Source: JADHLJ01 sp038118725 (GTDB lineage Bacteria > Pseudomonadota > Alphaproteobacteria > Thalassobaculales > Thalassobaculaceae). Taken from it: a stretch of DNA of 43,905 nucleotides. The stretch lies in NCBI GenBank assembly GCA_038118725.1, contig JAYOIK010000042.1:1-43905 (forward strand). The letters run 5' to 3'. The translations under genes and the position numbers were made by a program. Of the stretch, positions 15,350 through 24,800 are shown in pieces. A model generated the notes under the pieces. It was given only the letters and a program-made list of their open reading frames with translations, had not been told where the DNA came from and did no database searches. Position 1 is the first letter of the stretch, and each line of letters begins with the position of its first letter.

Positions 15350-17094
15350 GTTCGCTGGAAACCAGTTCGGTGCCGGAGCGGCAGGTTGACGAAACCGGCG
15401 TGCCCACCGTGCGGATCGAAGGGACGACGAAGCAAGCCATCGAGGTGGGGCGCAACAGGCTCCTGGTCGCCGGCGCTTTCTTCGCGGTGGCTTTCGCGTT
15501 GGTCGCGGTTCGTCTTTTCGACGTCGCGGTGCTGCGCGGCTTGGACGATCCTTCGGTCGTTCGGGAGTCGTCGACGAATGCCTTGAAGACGGGCCGGGCG
15601 GACATCGTGGATCGCAATGGCGTTTTGCTGGCGACCAGCCTGTCGGTTCCGTCTCTCTATGCCGATCCCAAGGACGTCATTGACGCCGAGGCCTCCGCGC
15701 GTCGCCTGGTGTCCGTCCTGACCCATCTTGATCCAGCCGATGTCGTGGCCAAGCTGCGCGCCAAGAAACGTTTCGTTTGGATACAGCGGGGGCTCACGCC
15801 TCGGCAACAATACGAGATCAACGCTCTCGGCATACCGGGATTGCACTTTCAACGCGAGGAGCGCCGCGTATATCCGCAGGGAAGCCTGGCCTCCCATGTC
15901 GTCGGGTTCTCCGGCACCGACGCCACCGGGCTCGGTGGGATCGAGAAGCAGTTCGACGCTTCGCTTCGCGATGGGGTCGAGCCCTTGGCGCTGTCCATGG
16001 ACATACGGATCCAGCATATCTTGCGCGAGGAAGTTGCCCGTCAGATGCAGGCGTTCGACGGCATCGGCGGCGCCGGCGTGATGCTGAACGCCAATACCGG
16101 CGAGGTCGTGGCCATGGTCTCCTTGCCGGATTTCGACCCCAATGCCGCGGGCGTCGCCTCCGACGACACGCGCTTCAACCGGGCCAGCCTCGGTGTCTAC
16201 GAGATGGGTTCGACCTTTAAGATCTTCAACACCGCGCTCGCCCTGGAGGCGGGGACCGCGACGATGAACAGCGGCTATGACGCGACCAAGCCGATTCGTA
16301 TCGCCCGGTTCACGATCAATGACTATCACGCCAAGCGGCGCTGGCTCTCGGTGCCGGAGATCTTCAAGTATTCGTCCAATATCGGCTCGGTGAAGATGGC
16401 GCTGGATTTCGGCTCCGAGGCCCAGCGTGATTTCATGGACAAGCTGGGCTTCCTGAAGCCGGTGGCAGTGGAACTTCCGGAGCGCGGCGCTCCGATGGCG
16501 CCCAAGCCGTGGCGCAAGATCAGCACCATGACCATCTCCTTCGGCCACGGGATCGCGGTCAGCCCGCTGCACCTCGTAAGCGGCGTGGCGACGGTGGTCA
16601 ATGGCGGCATCCAATGGCCGGTGACCCTGGTGAAGCGCGATCCGGAAGTGCGTGCGTTGGGGCGTCAGGTTCTGTCGCGCAAGACATCGGTCGAGATGCG
16701 CAAGCTGCTGCGTCTCGTGGTGCAGACCGGTACCGGGCGCAAGGCGTCGGCGGACGGCTATCTGGTCGGTGGCAAGACCGGAACCGCCGAGAAGCCGGGC
16801 AAGAGCGGCGCCTATGCCCGCAAGTCGCTGCTGTCGTCCTTTGTTTCCGCTTTCCCGATGCATGACCCGCGCTATGTGGTTCTGGTGATGATCGACGAGC
16901 CCAAGGGCAACAAGGAATCCCACGGTTACGCGACCGGTGGATGGGTCGCCGCGCCGGCGGTCAAGCGGATCATCGCGCGAAGCGCGCCCTTGCTCGGAAT
17001 TCATCCTTTCGACGAGGAGTCGCCGGAAATTCGCCAAGTTCTGGATATCCAATCACCGCCGGAGAAAGGTCGAAAACGTCTTGCGTCTTTCTGA
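15346..17094 (+). CDS. ftsI: Peptidoglycan D,D-transpeptidase FtsI (PBP3)
   Basis: This septal transpeptidase crosslinks peptide stems. It has 582 residues from the ATG that overlaps the ftsL stop. One membrane anchor lies near residues 40-60 (LLVAGAFFAVAFALVAVRLF), followed by a pedestal domain and the catalytic domain. The active-site motifs are S289-TF-K292 (GSTFKIF), S343-S-N345 and K477-T-G479 (GGKTGTAEK). It is the monofunctional class B enzyme that pairs with FtsW, also in this cluster. Its last 14 bases overlap the start of murE. Confidence 0.96.
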   Translation: MSSLETSSVPERQVDETGVPTVRIEGTTKQAIEVGRNRLLVAGAFFAVAFALVAVRLFDVAVLRGLDDPSVVRESSTNALKTGRADIVDRNGVLLATSLSVPSLYADPKDVIDAEASARRLVSVLTHLDPADVVAKLRAKKRFVWIQRGLTPRQQYEINALGIPGLHFQREERRVYPQGSLASHVVGFSGTDATGLGGIEKQFDASLRDGVEPLALSMDIRIQHILREEVARQMQAFDGIGGAGVMLNANTGEVVAMVSLPDFDPNAAGVASDDTRFNRASLGVYEMGSTFKIFNTALALEAGTATMNSGYDATKPIRIARFTINDYHAKRRWLSVPEIFKYSSNIGSVKMALDFGSEAQRDFMDKLGFLKPVAVELPERGAPMAPKPWRKISTMTISFGHGIAVSPLHLVSGVATVVNGGIQWPVTLVKRDPEVRALGRQVLSRKTSVEMRKLLRLVVQTGTGRKASADGYLVGGKTGTAEKPGKSGAYARKSLLSSFVSAFPMHDPRYVVLVMIDEPKGNKESHGYATGGWVAAPAVKRIIARSAPLLGIHPFDEESPEIRQVLDIQSPPEKGRKRLASF

Positions 17095-18580
17095 GCTCAT
17101 CAACGGCGATCGCGCCGCCTGTGACCCGGCCCTGAACGAGTTGGCCGCGGCGGGGTTGCTCGACCTGGATATCCAAGGCGTTACCAGTGACAGCCGGGCG
17201 GTTCGCCCGGGTTTTTTGTTCGCGGCCCTGCCCGGAAGCACGACCGACGGACGCCGTTTCATTCCGGAAGCCGTGGCGCGCGGGGCGGTTGCGGTTCTGA
17301 CGCCGACCGGGGATGACGCGGTCCGCGTCGAGGGAGCCTGCCGGATTCCCGACAGAAATCCTCGGCACCGTCTGGCCCGCATGGCGGCCAAGTTCTATGG
17401 CGCGCAACCGGAGATCATCGTCGCCGTCACCGGCACCAACGGGAAAACCTCCGTCGCCGAATTCGCGCGTCAGCTTTGGTCCGCGACCGGTTCGCGAAGC
17501 GCCAGTCTCGGTACACTTGGACTGATTACCGATGGAGCGCGCTCGGGGCCGGGCCTGACCACGCCTGACCCGGTGGCGTTGCACGCGGTCCTGCGCGATC
17601 TGGCGCATGACGGTGTCGGGCGCCTCGCCATGGAAGCCTCGAGCCATGGTCTGGACCAGTGCCGCCTCGACGGTGTTCGCGCGCGTGCCGCGGCCTTCAC
17701 CAATCTTTCCCAGGATCATCTGGACTACCATCGCGACATGAGCGCCTATCTCGGCGCCAAGCTTCGGTTGTTCTCCGATCTCCTCGTCGACGGCGGCACG
17801 GCGATCGTCAATCGCGATATCCCGGAGTTCCAACGCGTCGCGGAAGTCTGTCGGGCCCGCGGGATCTCGGTTACGGGGTTCGGCATGTCCGAACAGGCGG
17901 AGCTCCGCCTGCTTCGCCGGTCGCCGACATCGCGGGGGCAGGAGCTGATTCTGCGTCTCGATGGGATCGAGCATCGGGTGTTTCTCCCCCTGGTCGGCGG
18001 GTTTCAGGCGATGAACGCGCTTGCCGCCCTGGGGCTGGTGGCGCGGGCCGAGGACCGCCCGGTCGCGGCTTTCCTCGAGGCGCTCGCGGAACTCCACGGC
18101 GTACCGGGACGCTTGCAGTTGGTCGGTCGGGCCGCGACGGGCGCGCCGGTCTATGTGGACTACGCCCATACGCCCGATGCGTTGAAGACGTTGTTGGAAG
18201 CCGCGCGTCCGCATGTGGAAGGGCGGTTGATCTGCGTTTTCGGCGCCGGTGGAGATCGCGACACGGGCAAGCGCCCCCTGATGGGCGCGTCGGTTCGCGC
18301 CGGCGCGGACCTCGCCATCGTCACCGATGACAATCCCCGGACGGAGGATCCGGCGACGATCCGGCGCGCGGTTCTCGCCGGATGTCCGGGCGGCATGGAG
18401 ATTGGCGACCGGGCGGCGGCGATTGAGGCCGGCGTCAAGGAACTCGGCCCCAAGGATATGCTGCTGATCGCCGGCAAGGGCCATGAGACGGGCCAAAGCG
18501 TCGGCGATACCGTCCTTCCGTTCGACGATGCCGAGGTGGCGCGTGGTTTTCTGCTCTCCAACGGTGGGAGCGTCTCGTGA
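17081..18580 (+). CDS. murE: UDP-MurNAc-L-Ala-D-Glu:meso-diaminopimelate ligase
   Basis: MurE adds the third residue of the stem peptide in the cytoplasm. No ATG gives a plausible start. I choose TTG 17081, which yields the usual opening LRLSELI and has GGAG/AAAGG at 17061-17069. The product has 499 residues. The ATP loop is GTNGKTS (118-124). The DNPR motif (417-420) marks the meso-DAP-specific enzymes, as expected for a Gram-negative wall. The region SDSRAVRPGFLFAALPG is the UDP-binding first domain. It overlaps ftsI by 14 bases and murF by 4 (GTGA). Confidence 0.94.
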   Translation: MRLSELINGDRAACDPALNELAAAGLLDLDIQGVTSDSRAVRPGFLFAALPGSTTDGRRFIPEAVARGAVAVLTPTGDDAVRVEGACRIPDRNPRHRLARMAAKFYGAQPEIIVAVTGTNGKTSVAEFARQLWSATGSRSASLGTLGLITDGARSGPGLTTPDPVALHAVLRDLAHDGVGRLAMEASSHGLDQCRLDGVRARAAAFTNLSQDHLDYHRDMSAYLGAKLRLFSDLLVDGGTAIVNRDIPEFQRVAEVCRARGISVTGFGMSEQAELRLLRRSPTSRGQELILRLDGIEHRVFLPLVGGFQAMNALAALGLVARAEDRPVAAFLEALAELHGVPGRLQLVGRAATGAPVYVDYAHTPDALKTLLEAARPHVEGRLICVFGAGGDRDTGKRPLMGASVRAGADLAIVTDDNPRTEDPATIRRAVLAGCPGGMEIGDRAAAIEAGVKELGPKDMLLIAGKGHETGQSVGDTVLPFDDAEVARGFLLSNGGSVS

Positions 18581-20007
18581 CCGCCCCGCTCTGGACCGAT
18601 ACCGAGGCCGCGGCCGCCACCGATGGCGCCGCGTCGGGCGCGTCCTGGGCGGCTTCGGGCGTGGTGATCGATAGTCGGCGGGTGACCGCCGGGGATCTGT
18701 TCGTCGCGCTGCCCGGCGAGCGCGTCGACGGCCATGACTTCGTCGCGGCGGCCTTGGAAAAGGGCGCGGCGGCGGCTTTGGTTGACCACAAACCGGCTGA
18801 TGTCGCCGACGACGCGCCGCTTTTGGTCGTCGATGACGTTCTCCAGGGGCTGGCACGTCTCGGCGCGGCTGCCCGGGCTCGGTCCGCTGCCCGGATCGTC
18901 GGCGTGACGGGAAGCGTCGGCAAGACCGGGACCAAGGAATCCCTTGCTCGGGCTTTTTCAACCGCCGGCGAGGTCCATGCCAGCGCCGGGAACCTGAACA
19001 ATCATATTGGCGCCCCGCTCAGCCTGGCGCGTCTCTCGTCGACCGCCGATTTCGCGGTGCTGGAAATGGGAATGAATCACGCGGGCGAGATTGCGCCACT
19101 TTCCCGGATGATCCGGCCGCATGTGTCGATCGTGACGAATGTTTCGCCGGTCCATATCGAGTTTTTCGAGTCCGAGCGGGATATCGCGCTCGCCAAGGCC
19201 GAGATTTTCGAGGGCATGGCGAAGGACGGGATCGCCGTCCTCAATCGAGATAACCAATGGTTCGATCTTCTGGCCGAGGCCGCGCGCTCTCGCGGCGTCG
19301 AGCGGATCATCGGCTTCGGTCTTGGCGCCGATGCCGAGATTCGTCTGGTCGACACGCGAACCGACGCGAGCGGCAGCCATGTCGAGGCGATGATCGATGG
19401 CCGGCCCTTGAGCTATCGGATCGACACGATCGGCGCGCATTGGGCCTTCAACTCGCTCGGCGTGCTGGCTTGTGTCCATGCCCTCGGCCTTGACGTAGAG
19501 GCGGGCGCCGAGGCGATCAGGGATGTATCGGCCGGACGTGGTCGTGGCGGCCAGCTCGATGTCGCGCTGCCGGGAGGTGGCTCCGTTCGGTTGATCGACG
19601 AAAGCTATAATGCCAGCCCCGCCGCGATGCGGGCGGCTTTCTCGGTCCTGGCGCTCGCGCAACCAGGCGACGGTGGGCGCAGGATCGCGGTTTTGGGTGA
19701 TATGCGAGAGTTGGGCGCGCGCGGCATGGATCTGCACGCGGATCTCGCGGACGACCTGCTTTCCGCCGCGCCAGACCGGGTTTACACGGTCGGTCCCCTC
19801 ATGCGGGCCATGCGTACTCGCGTGCCGACATCTCTTCGCGGCGCGCATGGCGATACCAGCGTGGACGTCGCGGACCAGATTGCCGCGGATCTCGTCGACG
19901 GCGACGTGGTTCTGGTCAAGGGTTCGCTCGGCACCAACATGGCGCCGATCGTCGCGGCGATCGAGGCCCTGGCGGAACCGCCGCGTCTCGTGGCCAACGG
20001 GCGTTAG
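18577..20007 (+). CDS. murF: UDP-MurNAc-tripeptide:D-Ala-D-Ala ligase
   Basis: MurF completes the cytoplasmic pentapeptide by adding D-Ala-D-Ala, the product of Ddl encoded later in this cluster. The 476-residue protein starts at a GTG overlapping the murE stop. The first domain reads GVVIDSRRVTAGDLFVALPG and the ATP loop is GVTGSVGKTGTKE. Conserved downstream blocks include EMGMNHAGEI, the acceptor region NRDN and ESYNASPAAM. The last is typical of MurF rather than MurE. Confidence 0.95.
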   Translation: MTAPLWTDTEAAAATDGAASGASWAASGVVIDSRRVTAGDLFVALPGERVDGHDFVAAALEKGAAAALVDHKPADVADDAPLLVVDDVLQGLARLGAAARARSAARIVGVTGSVGKTGTKESLARAFSTAGEVHASAGNLNNHIGAPLSLARLSSTADFAVLEMGMNHAGEIAPLSRMIRPHVSIVTNVSPVHIEFFESERDIALAKAEIFEGMAKDGIAVLNRDNQWFDLLAEAARSRGVERIIGFGLGADAEIRLVDTRTDASGSHVEAMIDGRPLSYRIDTIGAHWAFNSLGVLACVHALGLDVEAGAEAIRDVSAGRGRGGQLDVALPGGGSVRLIDESYNASPAAMRAAFSVLALAQPGDGGRRIAVLGDMRELGARGMDLHADLADDLLSAAPDRVYTVGPLMRAMRTRVPTSLRGAHGDTSVDVADQIAADLVDGDVVLVKGSLGTNMAPIVAAIEALAEPPRLVANGR

Positions 20008-20016
20008 GGGGCGGCG

Positions 20017-21102
20017 ATGCTGTATAACCTCCTGTTCCCGCTCGCCGATGACTATCAGGTCTTCAACCTGTTCCGTTATCTGACCTTCCGGACCGGCGGC
20101 GCGATCATGACCGCGCTGGTGATCAGTTTTGTCCTGGGTCCGGCCGTGATCAATTGGCTCCGCGCCCAGCAACGCGAGGGTCAACCGATCCGCGACGACG
20201 GGCCGGTCACGCATCTGACGAAAAAGGGCACGCCGACTATGGGCGGTCTGCTGATCCTCATCGCGCTGTCGGTCTCGACACTGCTATGGGCGGATCTGCG
20301 CAACGGATATGTCTGGTCGGTGCTTCTGGTTACCGCCGGTTTCGGCCTGATCGGGTTCGCGGATGACTACCTGAAACTCAGCAAGCGCAACTCCAAGGGG
20401 TTGCCTGGACGCTTGAAACTGGTGCTCCAGGTTCTGATTGGCGGCTTGGCGGCCTACGCGATCGCCGAGCTTTCGCCCACGCCGGACGTGATGGGGCTCG
20501 GCATTCCCTTCGTGAAGGACTTCCTGCTTGATCTCGGATGGTTCTTCTTTCCCTTCGCGATCCTGGTGATGGTCGGGGCGTCGAACGCCGTTAATTTGAC
20601 CGACGGCCTGGACGGGTTGGCCATCGTGCCGGTGATGATCGCGGGAGGCTGCTTCGCCCTGATCGCCTATCTCGTGGGCAACACGGTTTTCTCGCAGTAT
20701 CTGCAGATCCATCACGTGGTCGGCGCCGGCGAACTGGCGGTGTTCTGCGGCGCCTTGATTGGCGCCGGCCTCGGCTTCCTTTGGTTCAACGCGCCGCCGG
20801 CGATGGTCTTCATGGGGGATACCGGCTCGCTCTCCATGGGCGGAGCGCTCGGCGCGATCAGCGTGGTGACCAAGCATGAATTGGTGCTGGCGATCATCGG
20901 CGGCCTTTTCGTGCTCGAGACCGTGTCGGTCATCGTCCAGGTCTTCTCGTTCAAGCTCACCGGCAAGCGCGTTTTCCGCATGGCGCCGCTGCACCATCAC
21001 TTCGAGCAGAAGGGATGGGCCGAGCCGACCATCGTTATCCGGTTTTGGATCATCGCCGTCATTCTGGCGCTGATCGGCCTCTCAACCTTGAAGTTGAGGT
21101 GA
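20017..21102 (+). CDS. mraY: Phospho-MurNAc-pentapeptide transferase
   Basis: MraY is the inner-membrane enzyme that makes lipid I from UDP-MurNAc-pentapeptide and undecaprenyl phosphate. The 361-residue protein has about ten hydrophobic helices and the catalytic blocks KGTPTMGG, FADDYLKL (the metal-site DD), NLTDGLDGLA, MGDTGSLSMGG and the MAPLHHHFE loop. It lies 9 bases after murF and 4 before murD, in the standard order. Confidence 0.97.
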   Translation: MLYNLLFPLADDYQVFNLFRYLTFRTGGAIMTALVISFVLGPAVINWLRAQQREGQPIRDDGPVTHLTKKGTPTMGGLLILIALSVSTLLWADLRNGYVWSVLLVTAGFGLIGFADDYLKLSKRNSKGLPGRLKLVLQVLIGGLAAYAIAELSPTPDVMGLGIPFVKDFLLDLGWFFFPFAILVMVGASNAVNLTDGLDGLAIVPVMIAGGCFALIAYLVGNTVFSQYLQIHHVVGAGELAVFCGALIGAGLGFLWFNAPPAMVFMGDTGSLSMGGALGAISVVTKHELVLAIIGGLFVLETVSVIVQVFSFKLTGKRVFRMAPLHHHFEQKGWAEPTIVIRFWIIAVILALIGLSTLKLR

Positions 21103-21106
21103 GCGC

Positions 21107-22513
21107 ATGATCCGGGCACACACCTTCAATGGCGATACCGTCGCGGTCATGGGCTTGGCCCGGTCGGGCTTGGCGTCGGTGCGTTCGCTGATCGCCGGCG
21201 GCGCCCACGTGTTGGCCTGGGACGACAAGGCGGAGCGCCGCGCCGAGGCGGCGGCCCTGGGCGCGACGATCACCGAGCTGGAGAGCGCGGATCTCGCCGT
21301 GGTCTCGGCCCTGGTGCTCAGCCCCGGTATCCCGCATACCCATCCCGCGCCGCACCCGGTCGCGGCGCACGCGCGTTGCGAGGGCGTCCCGATCATCGGC
21401 GATATCGAGATCCTGATCCGCTCGCAACCCGAGGCCCGCGTGGTGGGCATCACCGGCACGAACGGCAAATCCACGACCACGGCGCTGATCGGACACATCC
21501 TGGCCAAGGCGGGCCTGCCGGTCGAGGTCGGCGGCAATATCGGGCGCGCGGCGCTTGAGTTCGAGCCCATGGGCGCCGAGGGTATTTACGTGCTTGAGCT
21601 GAGCTCGTATCAGCTGGAGCTCACCCCGTCGCTTTGCTGTGATCGCGCGGTGTTCCTGAACATTTCGCCCGACCATCTCGATCGCCACGGTGATCTCGAG
21701 GGCTACATCGCGGCCAAGCGGAATATCTTCGCGGGCATGCGCGCCGGTGGGGTCGCCGTGATCGGCCAAGATGACGCCGAGACCCGGGCGGTGGCGTCGG
21801 ATATCGGCTCGCTCGCGCGCGCGGCGGTCATTCCGGTCTCGGGCCTATCGCTTCCCGAGCGGGGTGTGGGCATTCGAAAGGGACGCGTCAACGCGACGAT
21901 CGGGGGCGAGCGCGCCGCCATCGCGAACCTATCCGAGGCGCGGGCCCTGCCGGGTGATCACAACGCGCAGAACGCCGCCGCGGCAACCGCCGTCGCGCTT
22001 TCCCTCGATGTGTCCGAGAAGGTGATCGCCGAGGCGCTCTTGGACTTCCCCGGCCTGCCGCATCGCCAGGAACGGGTCGGCGAGAAAGACGGGGTCGCCT
22101 ATGTCAACGATTCCAAGGCAACCAACGCCGATGCCGCCGCCAGGGCGCTGTCTTGTTACGAGACGATATACTGGCTTGTCGGCGGGATCGCCAAGGAAGG
22201 CGGGATCGAGCCGCTGGCCAAGTATTTCCCGCGCATCCGCCGTGCTTTCCTGATCGGCCAGTCGACCGAGGAATTCGCCGCCAGCCTGGAGGGGCGGGTG
22301 CCGTACACCGCCGCCGGCACGCTTGACCGGGCCCTGGATGGCGCCGCCGCCCTGGCGCTTTCCGAGGCGCGGGACGGGGCGACGGTTCTGCTTTCGCCGG
22401 CCGCGGCCTCGTTCGATCAGTTCGCCAGCTACGAGGCGCGCGGCGATGCGTTTCGAGACCAGGTCACCGCGTTCCTCAATCAGGCCAGGCCGGATCAGCG
22501 GAGGGCGTCATGA
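21107..22513 (+). CDS. murD: UDP-MurNAc-L-alanine:D-glutamate ligase
   Basis: MurD adds D-Glu to the stem. The 468-residue enzyme opens with a Rossmann-like UDP-binding domain (VAVMGLARSGLASVRSLIAG), then the ATP loop GITGTNGKSTTTAL, the segment LELSSYQLE and the C-terminal motif NDSKATNADAAARAL, which is diagnostic for MurD. It overlaps ftsW by four bases. Confidence 0.96.
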   Translation: MIRAHTFNGDTVAVMGLARSGLASVRSLIAGGAHVLAWDDKAERRAEAAALGATITELESADLAVVSALVLSPGIPHTHPAPHPVAAHARCEGVPIIGDIEILIRSQPEARVVGITGTNGKSTTTALIGHILAKAGLPVEVGGNIGRAALEFEPMGAEGIYVLELSSYQLELTPSLCCDRAVFLNISPDHLDRHGDLEGYIAAKRNIFAGMRAGGVAVIGQDDAETRAVASDIGSLARAAVIPVSGLSLPERGVGIRKGRVNATIGGERAAIANLSEARALPGDHNAQNAAAATAVALSLDVSEKVIAEALLDFPGLPHRQERVGEKDGVAYVNDSKATNADAAARALSCYETIYWLVGGIAKEGGIEPLAKYFPRIRRAFLIGQSTEEFAASLEGRVPYTAAGTLDRALDGAAALALSEARDGATVLLSPAAASFDQFASYEARGDAFRDQVTAFLNQARPDQRRAS

Positions 22514-23634
22514 ACTCCGTCGCCCGCACCGATACCAGCCTGATGGGCAATTGGTGGTGGACCGTGGATCGCTGGTCCCTCGGCGCGCTCGCGCTTCTGG
22601 TGATGTTCGGCGCGCTGATGGTCTTCGCCGCCAGCCCGGCGGTGGCGCTGCGTCTCGATCTGGGAAGCTACCATTTCGTCCAGCGCCAGCTGATGCTGTT
22701 GCCGGTCGCGATCGTACTGATGTTCGCCTTCTCGCTACCGGATCCCTTGAACATCCGACGCCTGGCCTGCATCGGTTTCATCGGCTGCATCGCGTTGATG
22801 GTCCTAACCTTGATGTTCGGCGCCGAGATCAAGGGCGCGCGTCGATGGCTCCCGGTGGCCGGCTTCTCGCTCCAAGCCTCGGAGTTCATCAAGCCTTGCT
22901 TCGCCGTGGTCGCGGCCTGGATGTTCGCGGAGTGGCGCCGGACACCAGGCTTCCCTGGGCACTGGATCGCGATGGGTCTGTACCTGATGGTGATCGGGCT
23001 GCTGTTGCTGCAGCCGGATCTGGGCCAGACGGTGATTGTCACCTCCGTGTGGTTCGGGCAGTTCTTCCTCGCGGGTTTGCCGACGATTTTCGTGGTCACG
23101 TTGATCGGCGCGGGTGTCGTGGGCCTGGTTGGGGCATATTTCACCTTCTCGCATGTGAGTGACCGCATCGACCGTTTTCTCGATCCCGCCGGCAGCGACA
23201 CCTATCAGGTCGACCGCTCGCTCGAGGCCTTCGCCAATGGTGGCTTGATCGGCACCGGCCCCGGCGAAGGCGAGGTCAAGGGCTTCCTGCCCGATGCGCA
23301 CGCGGATTTCGTGTTCGCGGTGGCCGGCGAGGAGTTCGGCGCGCTGGTTTGCCTCGCGGTCATCATGATCTTCGGGTTTCTGGTGCTGCGTGGCTTCCTG
23401 CGTCTGATCTCCGAGACGGATCTCTTCATTCTGATCGCCGCCGCCGGGCTGTTGGCTCAGCTTGGCTTGCAGTCATTCGTGCACATGGCGTCGTCCTTGC
23501 AGCTGATTCCCGCCAAGGGAATGACCCTGCCTTTCATCAGCTATGGCGGCTCATCGCTGCTCGCGCTGTCGATCGGCATGGGGATGATGCTCGGATTGAC
23601 TCGCCGGCGTCCCGGTCGAGGAGGGACGTCATGA
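22510..23634 (+). CDS. ftsW: SEDS peptidoglycan glycosyltransferase FtsW
   Basis: FtsW polymerises lipid II at the septum together with FtsI. The 374-residue protein has about ten membrane helices. The SEDS hallmarks are GARRWLPVAGFSLQASEFIK, the loop VDRSLEAFANGGLIGTGPG and PDAHADFVFAVAGEEFG, and it ends in LPFISYGGSSLL. The start overlaps the murD stop (ATGA) and the stop overlaps murG (ATGA). Confidence 0.96.
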   Translation: MNSVARTDTSLMGNWWWTVDRWSLGALALLVMFGALMVFAASPAVALRLDLGSYHFVQRQLMLLPVAIVLMFAFSLPDPLNIRRLACIGFIGCIALMVLTLMFGAEIKGARRWLPVAGFSLQASEFIKPCFAVVAAWMFAEWRRTPGFPGHWIAMGLYLMVIGLLLLQPDLGQTVIVTSVWFGQFFLAGLPTIFVVTLIGAGVVGLVGAYFTFSHVSDRIDRFLDPAGSDTYQVDRSLEAFANGGLIGTGPGEGEVKGFLPDAHADFVFAVAGEEFGALVCLAVIMIFGFLVLRGFLRLISETDLFILIAAAGLLAQLGLQSFVHMASSLQLIPAKGMTLPFISYGGSSLLALSIGMGMMLGLTRRRPGRGGTS

Positions 23635-24800
23635 CCGCGCTTCGGATCGCGCTGGCCGCCGGGGGAACCGGAGGGCATGTCTTCCCGGCGCTGAGCCTCG
23701 CCGAGGCGCTTTGCGCGCGGGGACACCAGGTTCTCGTTCTGACCGACAAGCGTGGCGATGCCTTCGAGGTAAGGGACGCGGCGTGGACGGTGACCCGTAT
23801 TCGCGCCGCCAGCCCCAGCAAGCCCGGGGTTTTGGCCAAGCTTGGCGCGGCGGCGCAACTCTGCCTGGGCGTATTCGACGCGCGCCGGGCGCTAAGGAAT
23901 TTCCAGGCGGATGTGGTTGTCGGCTTTGGCGGTTATCCGTCTGTGCCGGCCATATTCGCCGGATCATGGTTGAACAAGCCAGCGATCCTGCACGAGCAGA
24001 ACGCCGTGTTGGGTCGCGCTAATAGATGGCTGGTGACCCGGGCCGCGGTGGTCGCGACGTCCTTTGACGCGACCCTCGGCGCCGATGGCGGCCAGCCGGT
24101 TGAAAGAACCGGCAATCCGGTTCGAGCCGCGATCCTCGCCCATCGCGAGACGCGTTACGAAGCGCTGGACGCGATGGGGCCGATCCGCCTCCGTGTCTTC
24201 GGAGGAAGCCTCGGCGCCCGAGTGTTCTCGGATCTCGTCCCGGCGTCGCTGGCGTTGCTCCCGAGCGTGCTTCGTGACCGGATCGAGCTGGTTCAGCAGT
24301 GTCGTCCGGAGGATCTGGAACCGGTGCGCGATGCCTATGACGCGCTCGGTATCAAGGCCGAGATCGCGCCCTTCTTCGACGATGTGCCGAACCGGCTGGC
24401 CAACGCGCATCTGGTGATCGCCCGGGCCGGGGCGTCGACGGTCTCAGAACTCGGCGTGATCGGACGGCCCGCGATCCTGGTGCCGTATCCGCACGCGATG
24501 GACGACCACCAAAGCCGCAATGCCAAGGCGATGGAAAACGCCGGTGGCGGCTGGATGATGGGCGAGAGTGATTTGACCGCCGAAACCCTCGCCGCCCGGC
24601 TCGAAGCCTTGCTTGGCGCGCCCGAGAGATTGCAACAAGCGGCGGCGGCCGCGCATGGCTTCGGCGTTCCCGACGCCGTTGACCGGCTCGCCGATCTGGT
24701 GCTGCGCGTGGCGGCTCGGAACGGGAACGTGACCGCGCCGACGTCAAATCGCGACGAGACCACCGGGTCCGGTCTGGCCGAGAGAAGGGCGCTCGCATGA
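23631..24800 (+). CDS. murG: UDP-GlcNAc:lipid I N-acetylglucosaminyltransferase
   Basis: MurG is a peripheral GT-B enzyme on the inner membrane face that makes lipid II. From the ATG overlapping ftsW the protein has 389 residues. An upstream extension of the frame lies inside ftsW and is not used. The motifs are AAGGTGGHVFPALSLAE near the N-terminus, ILHEQNAVLGRANR, FGGSLGA and the UDP-GlcNAc site ARAGASTVSELGVIGRPAIL with HAMDDHQSRNA. A polar tail of about 25 residues after the last helix is not conserved. Confidence 0.96.
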   Translation: MTALRIALAAGGTGGHVFPALSLAEALCARGHQVLVLTDKRGDAFEVRDAAWTVTRIRAASPSKPGVLAKLGAAAQLCLGVFDARRALRNFQADVVVGFGGYPSVPAIFAGSWLNKPAILHEQNAVLGRANRWLVTRAAVVATSFDATLGADGGQPVERTGNPVRAAILAHRETRYEALDAMGPIRLRVFGGSLGARVFSDLVPASLALLPSVLRDRIELVQQCRPEDLEPVRDAYDALGIKAEIAPFFDDVPNRLANAHLVIARAGASTVSELGVIGRPAILVPYPHAMDDHQSRNAKAMENAGGGWMMGESDLTAETLAARLEALLGAPERLQQAAAAAHGFGVPDAVDRLADLVLRVAARNGNVTAPTSNRDETTGSGLAERRALA

